From assembly GCA_910577945.1 (NCBI GenBank), contig CAJTNI010000020.1, positions 1 to 30,369 of the forward strand: 30,369 bases of DNA, in the 5' to 3' direction. The stretch is from an uncultured Christensenella sp. (GTDB lineage Bacteria; Bacillota; Clostridia; Christensenellales; Pumilibacteraceae). A model generated the notes under the pieces. It worked only from the letters and a program-made list of their open reading frames with translations. It was not told where the DNA came from and did no database searches. Within the stretch, counting starts at the first letter, position 1. Each line of letters begins with the position of its first letter. Positions 23,721 through 30,369 of the stretch are shown here, piece after piece. The position numbers were made by a program, and so were the translations under genes.

Positions 23721-23760
23721 GGCGGCGGAGCGTAATGCTCCGTCGCCGTGCGTTGTTTTT
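23721..23760 (+). terminator. Terminator of the lipoprotein gene
   Basis: GGCGGCGGAGC (23721-23731) pairs with GCTCCGTCGCC (23737-23747) through 11 pairs including one G-U, around a GTAAT loop. A T-rich run, GTTGTTTTT, follows at 23752-23760, slightly further from the stem than usual. Confidence 0.8.
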
Positions 23761-23842
23761 ACGGTAATATGATAATGACGATGTTACGCGGTGCGACGCA
23801 ATAGTCGGTAGTGCGTAACAGTAATCAGGCAATAGGCGTTTG

Positions 23843-24670
23843 TTACACCTTTACGTTGTGGTCTTCGGCGTCGTCGATAGAACGGTTCATCGCCTTTGTC
23901 AAACACTCGGCGGCAGCGGACGCCTTAAACGCGAACGACGAGCTGCGCAAGCGCACATGCGCGCCCAAGCACTTGGCGTTGTCGCACAGGTACGACGATA
24001 CCGTAACGTAATTCTTTTTTGCGTCGAGCTCGGCGATATCCTTTACCGTCTTTACCGTCACGATATCCGAAAAAACGCGCCGCGCGACGGAATACACCTC
24101 GTCGGGAAGCTCGTATGTAAGCAGGGACGTGGGCGCGTTTCCGTACTCGGACGCGGCAATGCCCGCAAGCAGCTCGTAGTCGTCGTTGATACGGTAGAAC
24201 AGAAAATCGTCGAAAACGCTGTCTATTGCGATAACGGGCACGTATTTGGTATCGGCAAAGGCGCGAAACTCGGGTTCTGTCAGCGATACGGTAACGTACG
24301 CGTCGCAATCGCCCGACTTGCTCATGCCGTCGGAGTAATCCACCAGCCTCAGTCCGAGGTTTTGACGGAACAGCAAACGCGACAGCTCGCACAGCAGCTT
24401 CATGTAGTAGCGCGAGGCGAACGGGCGCACGTCTTTGACGACCGCGCCGACGGTATTGGTCTTACCCGTAGCGAGATAGCGCGCCATTACGTTGCATTCG
24501 TAACCGAGCAGGTTGGCGAACTGCAAAACCTTTTTGCGCGTTTCCTCGCTTATGGATTGCCCGGGCGTGTTGTTGAGCACGTACGATACGGTAGCTATCG
24601 ACACCCCCGCCGCTTCGGCGACGTCTTTTATCGTCACTCTGCGCTTGCGTTTGTTTTGTAAATCGTTCAT
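23843..24670 (-). CDS. LacI-family transcriptional regulator, short effector domain
   Basis: Probable regulator of the flanking maltodextrin genes. The N-terminal DNA-binding domain is canonical: VTIKDVAEAAGVSIATVSYV, VLNNTPGQSISEETRKKV and the hinge-helix region ARYLATGKTNTVG. The sugar-binding part is reduced: the protein has 275 residues against about 330-340 in the family, with short, weakly conserved segments in both lobes (for example CDAYVTVSL and KYVPVIAIDS remain recognisable). Ligand type cannot be read from it. The gene lies on the minus strand between the lipoprotein and the amylase and is divergent from the amylase. No Shine-Dalgarno sequence precedes the ATG, and its promoter places +1 at the start codon itself. 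Confidence 0.88.
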   Translation of the reverse strand: MNDLQNKRKRRVTIKDVAEAAGVSIATVSYVLNNTPGQSISEETRKKVLQFANLLGYECNVMARYLATGKTNTVGAVVKDVRPFASRYYMKLLCELSRLLFRQNLGLRLVDYSDGMSKSGDCDAYVTVSLTEPEFRAFADTKYVPVIAIDSVFDDFLFYRINDDYELLAGIAASEYGNAPTSLLTYELPDEVYSVARRVFSDIVTVKTVKDIAELDAKKNYVTVSSYLCDNAKCLGAHVRLRSSSFAFKASAAAECLTKAMNRSIDDAEDHNVKV

Positions 24671-24676
24671 ACTTAT

Positions 24677-24705
24677 ATTTTAACAGCAAAATTACTCATT
24701 GTCAA
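24677..24705 (-). promoter_or_regulatory. Promoter of the LacI-family gene
   Basis: On the minus strand TTGACA (24700-24705), 17 bases, TAAAAT (24677-24682). Transcription would start at about 24670, the first base of the start codon. ATTTT-AACAGC-AAAAT (24677-24692) is an inverted repeat over the -10 box and could be an autoregulatory site. The divergent amylase gene starts only 45 bases from the regulator's start; no good separate promoter for it was found. Confidence 0.7.
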
Positions 24706-24715
24706 GGCGGATTAT

Positions 24716-26365
24716 ATGAATAAACATGCGTTATATCACAAATCGGATTCGCTGTACGCGTTTGCCGTAACCGACGATTGCGTGGAAATTCGACTGCGCA
24801 CGGCGCGCGGCGACGTTGCGGGCGTCGAGCTTATATACGGCGCAAAGCACGCGTTTTGCAGGCATCGCAAAACCGCGCCCATGCGGCTCGCCACGTCCGA
24901 CGAGCTTTACGACTATTTTATACTGCGGTTTCGCCCCGACGACAAGCGCTTGGCGTACGTGTTTTTGATAACCGACGGCGACGGAAAAAAATGGTATTAT
25001 TCCGAGGACGGCGCGACCGAGCGCTACGACTTTTCGCTGGCGTACTACAATTTCTTTCAGCTCGCGTACATAAACCCCAACGACGTAATGCCGCGGGTGG
25101 ATTGGTTGAGCCGCGCGGTGGTGTATCAGATTTTCGTGGACAGATTCAATCGCGCGGAGGACGGCACGGACGCGGGCTTTATCAACCTCAAATGGGGCGA
25201 CAAGCCCACGCCCAAGAGCTTTGCGGGCGGCAATCTTGCTGGCATTACGCAAAAGCTCGATTATCTTACCGACCTCGGCGTAAACACTCTGTATCTCACG
25301 CCGATATTCACGTCGGTGTCCAATCACAAATACGACATAAGCGACTACTACAACGTAGACCCGCATTTCGGCGGCAACAAAGCGTTCGGCGAGCTTATGG
25401 ACGCATGCAAGGCGCGCGGCGTGCGCGTCGTTCTTGACGCGGTGTTCAACCATTGCAGCGACAGCCTCAAAGAGTTTAAGGACGTGTGCGAGCGCGGCGC
25501 AAAATCGCCGTATCACGACTTTTTCGTCATTCACGGCGACGTGCCGAGCAAGCGCCCGCTCAATTACGAGGTGTTTGCCGACTGCGACTATATGCCCAAG
25601 TGGAACACGGCGAACCCCGCCGTACAGGACTATTTGTGCGATATAGGCGAGTATTGGATTAAGAAGTACGGCATCGACGGGTGGCGTCTGGACGTTTCGG
25701 ACGAGGTGAGCCACGGATTTTGGCGCAAGTTCCGCGAGCGCGTAAAAGCGTGCGGCAGCGACAAAGTGCTAATCGGAGAAAATTGGCACGACAGCCGCAG
25801 CTATCTGCGCGGCGAGCAGTTCGATTCGATAATGAACTACGCGTTTACCAAGGCGATGCTCGATTATTTCGTCAACGGCACGCTCACGCCGCAAGAGCTT
25901 TGCGACAAGCTCAACGGACTGTTAATGCGTAACATAACGCAAGTAAACTACATGATGCTCAATTTGTTGGACTGTCACGACACGCATAGGTTTTATACCA
26001 TGTGCGGCTGCGACGAAAACAAGCTGCTGTGCGCGCTCGCCGTAAACGTGTTTATGCCCGGCGCGACAATGGTGTATTACGGCACGGAAATACCGCTCGA
26101 AGGCGGGTACGACCCCGACAGCCGCAGGTGCTTCGATTGGGGCGAGCATGCGTTTACGCACAGGGTAAAAGAATTGCTCAAATACAAAAAGCTGCGCGCG
26201 CTCGCCGAGGGCGAGGTGCGATTCGGCACGGAAAACGGCTTGTTTACCGTCGAGCGCAAGACCAACGGTCAAACCGCGACGCTGTTCGTAAACGGCACGC
26301 CGCGCGCCGTGGAAACGCGCGGCATAACCGTGGGCGCGGGACGGTACGCCGTAATAGTGGAGTAG
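24716..26365 (+). CDS. Cytoplasmic GH13 alpha-amylase (neopullulanase/cyclomaltodextrinase-like)
   Basis: Hydrolyses alpha-1,4 (and possibly alpha-1,6) bonds of imported maltodextrins or cyclodextrins. The 549 residues have no signal peptide. An N-terminal beta domain of about 120 residues (CBM34-like) precedes the TIM barrel, which starts at AVVYQIFVDRF, the subfamily GH13_20 signature. The four conserved regions are present: DAVFNH (241-246), GWRLDV with nucleophile D326, GEN with acid/base E355, and LDCHDTHR with H421 and stabilising D422. A C-terminal beta domain closes the protein. NLAGITQKLDYLTDLGVNTLYLTPIF is typical of maltogenic amylases. The ribosome site AAGGCGG is imperfect. The solute-binding protein gene follows after 61 bases holding a small ATCGAC-TTACT-GTCGAT hairpin, so one transcript with the transporter genes is likely. 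Confidence 0.93.
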   Translation: MNKHALYHKSDSLYAFAVTDDCVEIRLRTARGDVAGVELIYGAKHAFCRHRKTAPMRLATSDELYDYFILRFRPDDKRLAYVFLITDGDGKKWYYSEDGATERYDFSLAYYNFFQLAYINPNDVMPRVDWLSRAVVYQIFVDRFNRAEDGTDAGFINLKWGDKPTPKSFAGGNLAGITQKLDYLTDLGVNTLYLTPIFTSVSNHKYDISDYYNVDPHFGGNKAFGELMDACKARGVRVVLDAVFNHCSDSLKEFKDVCERGAKSPYHDFFVIHGDVPSKRPLNYEVFADCDYMPKWNTANPAVQDYLCDIGEYWIKKYGIDGWRLDVSDEVSHGFWRKFRERVKACGSDKVLIGENWHDSRSYLRGEQFDSIMNYAFTKAMLDYFVNGTLTPQELCDKLNGLLMRNITQVNYMMLNLLDCHDTHRFYTMCGCDENKLLCALAVNVFMPGATMVYYGTEIPLEGGYDPDSRRCFDWGEHAFTHRVKELLKYKKLRALAEGEVRFGTENGLFTVERKTNGQTATLFVNGTPRAVETRGITVGAGRYAVIVE

Positions 26366-26426
26366 TAATAAGGGCGAACTAATCGACTTACTGTCGATAG
26401 CGAGCCGACGTATATAAGGAGGTAAT

Positions 26427-27941
26427 GTGAACAGATTCGGTAAAATAGTAAGCGTCGCGCTGTGCGGCGTAATGGCGATGCCGCTGCTCGCCTGTAACGG
26501 CGGCGGCATGCGCGAAAAGTACGCGGCGCAGTCGATTGAACAGCTTTATAAGCGGTACGATGGCGAAATCGAGCACGGCACCGAAAAAAAGCCAATCGTT
26601 TTGCACGTACTTGAAAACGATACCGCCAAGTCGTCGGGGTATCTTAAAGAGCTGTTGGACGGCTTCAACGAAAAGTATGCGGAATACTACATAACCGCGG
26701 TGGACGCCAATCAGGACCAATACGCAAACCTCGCCGAGGACGGACCTTACGGTTACGGACCCGACGTATTGTATCAAGCGAACGACGTATTGATGAAGTA
26801 TTGTGCGGGCAAGCATATAATCCCGCTGCCCGTCGATAAGCTGGACGCGTACTCGGCACTGCCGCAGCTCGTAAAGGATACGTACACCTACAACCTCGGC
26901 GGGAACGAGTATTTTATGGGCGTCGGCGTGAACATTCAAGCGCCCATGCTGTACTACCGCAAAGACCTGTTGCCAGAAAATTGGAAGACGGAATGGGACG
27001 ATAACGAAAACGGCGTGCCCGACATGGTGGAGGACATGCGCGCAATGTATCGTTTCGGCAAGGCGCGGCATGCGGAAAACGCGGAAAACTACGGTTATAT
27101 GCACTCGCTCAACGACCCGTATTTTTCGTGCGGTTATTTGTTTACGTACGGCGCGTACGTGTTCGGCGCGGACAACAGCGATTACAACGATATCGGGTTC
27201 GCGGCGGGCGATTCGTACAAGGGTGCGAGCACGATTTTGCAGCTTGCCGAAAGCATGAACAGCGGCTGTATCGACGACAGCATTACGCGTGCGCGCGAGC
27301 TGGAATTTGCCAAGGGCACGTACTTTGCGATAAGCAATACGCAGGACATGTACGGCACTCTTCAATCGGAATTGATTAAGGAATACGTCAAGAGCGGCAT
27401 GTCGTCAGCCGACGCCAAGCGCGCCGCCGACGAGAATATCGGCGTTGCGCCGTTGCCGGACCTGCCCGAATCGGGCTTGCTGTCGAGCACGGACAAGGAC
27501 GAAAAGCTGTTGCCGTCGGTCGTTATGGGCGGTATAAACGGCTATGCCATAAGCAGCTATACCAAGTACCCGAAAGCGTCGTTGGCGTTTCTCAATTACG
27601 CCACGGGATACGAAATGATGCTGCGGCGCAACGAGCTTTTGGGCGTTTCGCCCGCGCGCGAGGACGTAAACCGCGATTGCACGTATCAGTCGGAAGTCGC
27701 GCACGAGCTGTTCGAGCTGGTCGAGCAAACGCGCATTTCGATAATGCCGTCCATACCGCAGGTGGACCAAATCTGGACGCCCGTCGGCACGGCGTTGGAG
27801 GATTTGGCTACCGACCCGTACCGCGACGCAAAGGATAGAAAATTCTATAAGGCGGACGGAACGGTAAATAATACGGTGTTGCAATCTATGCTCGAAACGG
27901 TTGTGGACAATATCTACGCCGGCATATTCACGCTGAGCTGA
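26427..27941 (+). CDS. Maltodextrin-type ABC transporter solute-binding lipoprotein
   Basis: Captures the sugar outside the membrane and delivers it to the two permeases. The signal sequence NRFGKIVSVALCGVMAMPLLAC ends in the lipobox LLAC. The mature part follows the family 1 solute-binding fold: VLHVLENDTAKSSGYLKELLDGFNEKY at the start, GPDVLYQANDVLMKY, YYRKDLLPENW (the family's 'Y.yNKdl' segment), later VVMGGINGYAISSYTKYPKASLAFLNY. At 504 residues it is longer than MalE-type proteins (about 400), with extra segments around 180-260. The start is GTG at 26427, four bases after AAGGAGG; no ATG fits. The malto-oligosaccharide substrate is inferred from the GH13 and LacI neighbours. Confidence 0.88.
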   Translation: MNRFGKIVSVALCGVMAMPLLACNGGGMREKYAAQSIEQLYKRYDGEIEHGTEKKPIVLHVLENDTAKSSGYLKELLDGFNEKYAEYYITAVDANQDQYANLAEDGPYGYGPDVLYQANDVLMKYCAGKHIIPLPVDKLDAYSALPQLVKDTYTYNLGGNEYFMGVGVNIQAPMLYYRKDLLPENWKTEWDDNENGVPDMVEDMRAMYRFGKARHAENAENYGYMHSLNDPYFSCGYLFTYGAYVFGADNSDYNDIGFAAGDSYKGASTILQLAESMNSGCIDDSITRARELEFAKGTYFAISNTQDMYGTLQSELIKEYVKSGMSSADAKRAADENIGVAPLPDLPESGLLSSTDKDEKLLPSVVMGGINGYAISSYTKYPKASLAFLNYATGYEMMLRRNELLGVSPAREDVNRDCTYQSEVAHELFELVEQTRISIMPSIPQVDQIWTPVGTALEDLATDPYRDAKDRKFYKADGTVNNTVLQSMLETVVDNIYAGIFTLS

Positions 27942-27954
27942 GACGGAGGTAAAA

Positions 27955-29406
27955 ATGAGTGTAACGGAAACTGAAATTTATCACGGCAAAGCCCCGTTAA
28001 AGACGCGCACTGCGAATTGGTTCAGGAATTTCGGGCGCGGCTTCGTGGGGATATTCCGAAGTATAGGGCGGTGGTTCGGACGCATACCGTCGCGCGTCGC
28101 CGCTCGCGGCGAGTACATAAAGAACGCGCCCAAGCCCGTCAAAGCGTCGATGGGGCTTATGGGCGTAGGGCAGCTTATGCAGCGTCAGATAGTGAAGGGC
28201 ATACTGTTCCTGCTTATCTTCGCGGCGTACGTGACGTACATGGTGCTCGAAGGCGGCGGCGCAATGTACGACTTCTTTTCGCTCGGTATTATTCCCGCCA
28301 ATCCGTGGTTGGGCGTCAAGGGCGACAACTCGGTCATAATGATGCTGCTCGGCATACTCGCGTTCATACTTACGGGATTCTTTATAGCGGTGCATTTGGC
28401 GAACATACGCGATGCGCAGCGCACGTACGACTACGTGTCGCGAGGCAACGCCACGCCTAAGTTCAAGCAGTCCATGGCGAGCATGTTCGATAAATATTTT
28501 TACGTGACGGCGTTGGTGCTGCCCGTGGTCGGCGTGTTCGTGTTCAACATTCTGCCTATCATATTTATGATATTCCTGGCGTTTACCGATTACGGCGGCG
28601 ATATCGCGCAAACGGGCGCGCTCGTAAGCTGGGTCGGATTCGCCAACTTCGTCAAGATTTTCGGCATGAGCGGCATGGGCGCTACGTTCGGCAAGATACT
28701 CGTTTGGAACATACTTTGGGCGATTATGGCGACGGCGCTCAACTATTTCGGCGGACTCGGCATTGCGCTGCTGCTCAACAAAAAAGTCGTCAAGGGCAAA
28801 AAGCTGTGGCGCGCGTTCCCCGTGCTCGCGTACGCCGTGCCGGGGTTCATAACGCTGTTGGCGTTCAAGTTCATGTTCTCCAACCAAGGTCCTATCAATT
28901 ATTATATAGAGCTTTTCGGCGGCACGGGCAAGCTGTTTTTGGGCATCGACTCCAAGTGGAGCGCGCGGCTTATCGGCTGGCTTGTCAACGGCTGGCTGTC
29001 CATTCCGTCGAGCATGCTGCTCGCGACGGGCATACTTTCCAACCTCAATCCCGACCTGTACGAGGCGGCGAGGATAGACGGCGCGAGCGCGTGGACGCAG
29101 TTTATAAAAATCACGCTGCCGTTCGTCGTGTTTGCGACGACGCCCGTGCTCATCGGTCAGTTCATGGGCAATTTCAACAACTTCGGCGTGTTCTATTTCC
29201 TGCGCGGCGGCTTGCAGTGCGAAGGATATTTCTTGGCGAGCGATACCGACCTTTTGATAAATTGGCTGTTCAACCTGTCGATTAACAAAAACCACTATTC
29301 GCTCGGCGCGGCGATAAGCATTATCATATTCATTATCGCGGCGGTCATCTCGCTGTTTGTGTATGTAAAATCGCCCTCGTATAAAAAGGAGGATATGTAC
29401 AGATGA
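27955..29406 (+). CDS. malF: MalF-type sugar ABC transporter permease
   Basis: First membrane subunit of the importer. It has 483 residues with about eight membrane segments: a basic N-terminal region of about 75 residues (many Arg/Lys, several amphipathic stretches), helices near 82-98 and 122-145, and the core six-helix permease from about 180. The cytoplasmic EAA loop that docks the ATPase is NPDLYEAARIDGASAWTQF near 365-383, followed by KITLP. Extra N-terminal helices and length resemble MalF/MdxF. GGAGG lies 5 bases before the ATG, 13 bases after the binding-protein gene. It overlaps the next gene by 4 bases. No ATPase subunit is encoded here, so a shared MsmK/MalK-type ATPase elsewhere is expected. 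Confidence 0.9.
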   Translation: MSVTETEIYHGKAPLKTRTANWFRNFGRGFVGIFRSIGRWFGRIPSRVAARGEYIKNAPKPVKASMGLMGVGQLMQRQIVKGILFLLIFAAYVTYMVLEGGGAMYDFFSLGIIPANPWLGVKGDNSVIMMLLGILAFILTGFFIAVHLANIRDAQRTYDYVSRGNATPKFKQSMASMFDKYFYVTALVLPVVGVFVFNILPIIFMIFLAFTDYGGDIAQTGALVSWVGFANFVKIFGMSGMGATFGKILVWNILWAIMATALNYFGGLGIALLLNKKVVKGKKLWRAFPVLAYAVPGFITLLAFKFMFSNQGPINYYIELFGGTGKLFLGIDSKWSARLIGWLVNGWLSIPSSMLLATGILSNLNPDLYEAARIDGASAWTQFIKITLPFVVFATTPVLIGQFMGNFNNFGVFYFLRGGLQCEGYFLASDTDLLINWLFNLSINKNHYSLGAAISIIIFIIAAVISLFVYVKSPSYKKEDMYR

Positions 29407-30299
29407 ACGCTATTTCCAAAGCGGATAAAGCAATAAACAGGCAAATACGCAAGTCGCGCCGCTCCAAGCGCGTCACGCCCAAAAAGTTCTTCGAGTGCTT
29501 TTTCACATACCTCGGACTGCTTATCATTGCGGCTATATTCTTGTTCCCCGTGCTGTGGCTGGTGCTCGCGTCGTTCTCCGAGAGCGGGTCGATGTACTCG
29601 TTCAAGGGCTTTTTCCCGAGCGCGTTCAGCACGACTACGTTCGTCAAGCTGTTCACCGACACCGAGCTGTACAACTACCCGCGCTGGTTCTTGAACACGC
29701 TCATAATTTCGGTGTGCGCGTCGGTGCTGGGCAGCGTGCTCGTAATACTCACCGCGTACGTCATGTCGCGGTTCAGGTTCGGCGCGAGAAAGACGATAAT
29801 GAAAATCACAATGGTGCTAGGCATGTTCCCGTCGTTCATGGCGATGACCGCCGTGTACCTGTTGATGACGCAGTTCAAAATGGTCAACCAGCTTTGGGGC
29901 TTGGTGCTAATCTACTCGGCGGGCGCGCCCATGGGATACCTTACGCAAAAGGGCTTTTTCGATACGATAAGCAATTCCATGTACGAGGCGGCGAGGATAG
30001 ACGGCGCGAGCAACGCCAAGGTGTTTATCAAAGTGACGCTGCCCATCGCCATGCCGATGGTCGTGTACACGCTGCTTACGCAGTTCACGTGGCCGTGGTC
30101 GGATTTCATTCTGCCCAAGCTCCTGTTAAAGAGCCGCGACCTCTACACCGTCGCCGTCGGGCTGATGAGCCTCGGCGACACCGAGTTCGCGCGCTTCGCC
30201 GCAGGCTCGGTGTTTGTGGCGGTGCCTATCGTCGTCCTGTATTTCTTCCTTGTTAAGTATATGGTTAACGGGCTTACCGCCGGCGCTGTCAAAGAATAA
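29403..30299 (+). CDS. malG: MalG-type sugar ABC transporter permease
   Basis: Second membrane subunit of the maltodextrin importer, pairing with the protein before it. The 298 residues show an N-terminal basic region, six membrane helices (first near 35-57, LGLLIIAAIFLFPVLWLVL), and the EAA loop SMYEAARIDGASNAKVFIK near 192-210 followed by VTLPIAMP. The end GLTAGAVKE is the usual MalG-family terminus (GLTAGAVKG in many relatives). The ATG overlaps the preceding stop (ATGA), with AAGGAGG 10 bases upstream inside the preceding gene. A copy of the 132-bp-type repeat begins directly after the stop codon; no terminator is visible before the window ends. Confidence 0.93.
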   Translation: MNAISKADKAINRQIRKSRRSKRVTPKKFFECFFTYLGLLIIAAIFLFPVLWLVLASFSESGSMYSFKGFFPSAFSTTTFVKLFTDTELYNYPRWFLNTLIISVCASVLGSVLVILTAYVMSRFRFGARKTIMKITMVLGMFPSFMAMTAVYLLMTQFKMVNQLWGLVLIYSAGAPMGYLTQKGFFDTISNSMYEAARIDGASNAKVFIKVTLPIAMPMVVYTLLTQFTWPWSDFILPKLLLKSRDLYTVAVGLMSLGDTEFARFAAGSVFVAVPIVVLYFFLVKYMVNGLTAGAVKE

Positions 30300-30304
30300 T
30301 TTTT

Positions 30305-30369
30305 AGCGCGCATTCATCGGCGGATACGGGCTACGAGCGGGCGCGCCCCCTCGGTCATGTAGGTGGTTC
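30305..30369 (+). repeat. Partial copy of the 132-bp repeat family
   Basis: From 30305 the sequence TAGCGCGCATTCATCG..GGATAC.G.CTACG.GCG aligns with the left end of the array at 9255 (AAGCGCATTCATCG..GGATACCGACTACGTGCG), and both continue to CTCGGTC.TGTAGG.GGTTC. By eye about three quarters of bases match, with a few short gaps. Like the first array it begins within about six bases of a stop codon, here that of malG. The window ends inside the unit. Confidence 0.7.

Overview
The window reads as a chromosomal segment of a spore-forming, anaerobic, GC-rich member of the Bacillota (class Clostridia). The evidence is a one-chain pyruvate:ferredoxin oxidoreductase, the GatCAB amidotransferase, a GerA/GerB/GerC-type germinant receptor operon, a Spo0A-like DNA-binding domain, a Bce-type peptide-sensing/transport module, GGAGG ribosome binding sites and near-consensus TTGACA/TATAAT promoters. 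The exact lineage cannot be fixed from the window; an uncultured gut-type clostridial group is a guess. No rRNA, tRNA, CRISPR array, phage gene or transposase gene was seen.

Layout. 1-3762: pyruvate:ferredoxin oxidoreductase on the minus strand with its promoter and downstream hairpins. 3847-9254 (plus): a consensus promoter, then gatC, gatA, gatB, a eukaryote-type NADP isocitrate dehydrogenase, a 66-residue DUF7662-like protein and a response regulator with an unusually short receiver. 9250-9545: two tandem 132-bp repeat units with terminal inverted repeats, separating the response regulator from its histidine kinase. 9608-13389: histidine kinase, ABC ATPase and ten-helix-type permease (BceS/BceA/BceB-like). 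13469-17731: a small XRE repressor and a germinant receptor operon (A, B and C subunits; the C subunit lacks the lipoprotein cysteine). 17765-18048: rpsU (GTG start) with a perfect promoter and terminator. 18053-18372: a second, unrelated tandem repeat, 159-bp period, with perfect 15-bp terminal inverted repeats. 18572-18975: a free-standing Spo0A C-terminal-type DNA-binding protein. 18972-21724 (minus): argG-argH. 21820-30299: an alpha-glucan/maltodextrin locus made of a multi-module lipoprotein, a LacI-family regulator, a cytoplasmic GH13 amylase, a solute-binding lipoprotein and two permeases. 30305-30369: a cut-off copy of the repeat seen at 9250.

How the genes work together. The maltodextrin locus looks like a complete bind-import-hydrolyse unit: surface lipoproteins bind the glucan or oligosaccharide, the two permeases import it (no ATPase gene is present here, as is common in Bacillota that share one MsmK-type ATPase), the cytoplasmic amylase cleaves it, and the LacI-type protein probably controls expression through palindromes at the lipoprotein promoter. 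Pyruvate from such sugars would feed the pyruvate:ferredoxin oxidoreductase, and isocitrate dehydrogenase supplies 2-oxoglutarate and NADPH. The ger operon and the Spo0A-like protein belong to the spore cycle. The Bce-like module probably senses or detoxifies cell-wall-active peptides.

The least expected items are the two families of short, tandem, terminal-inverted-repeat elements sitting just behind genes, the receiver-less Spo0A-like regulator, the non-lipidated GerC-like subunit, the four-module SusE/F-like lipoprotein in a Gram-positive setting, and a promoter carrying two perfect 12-bp palindromes.
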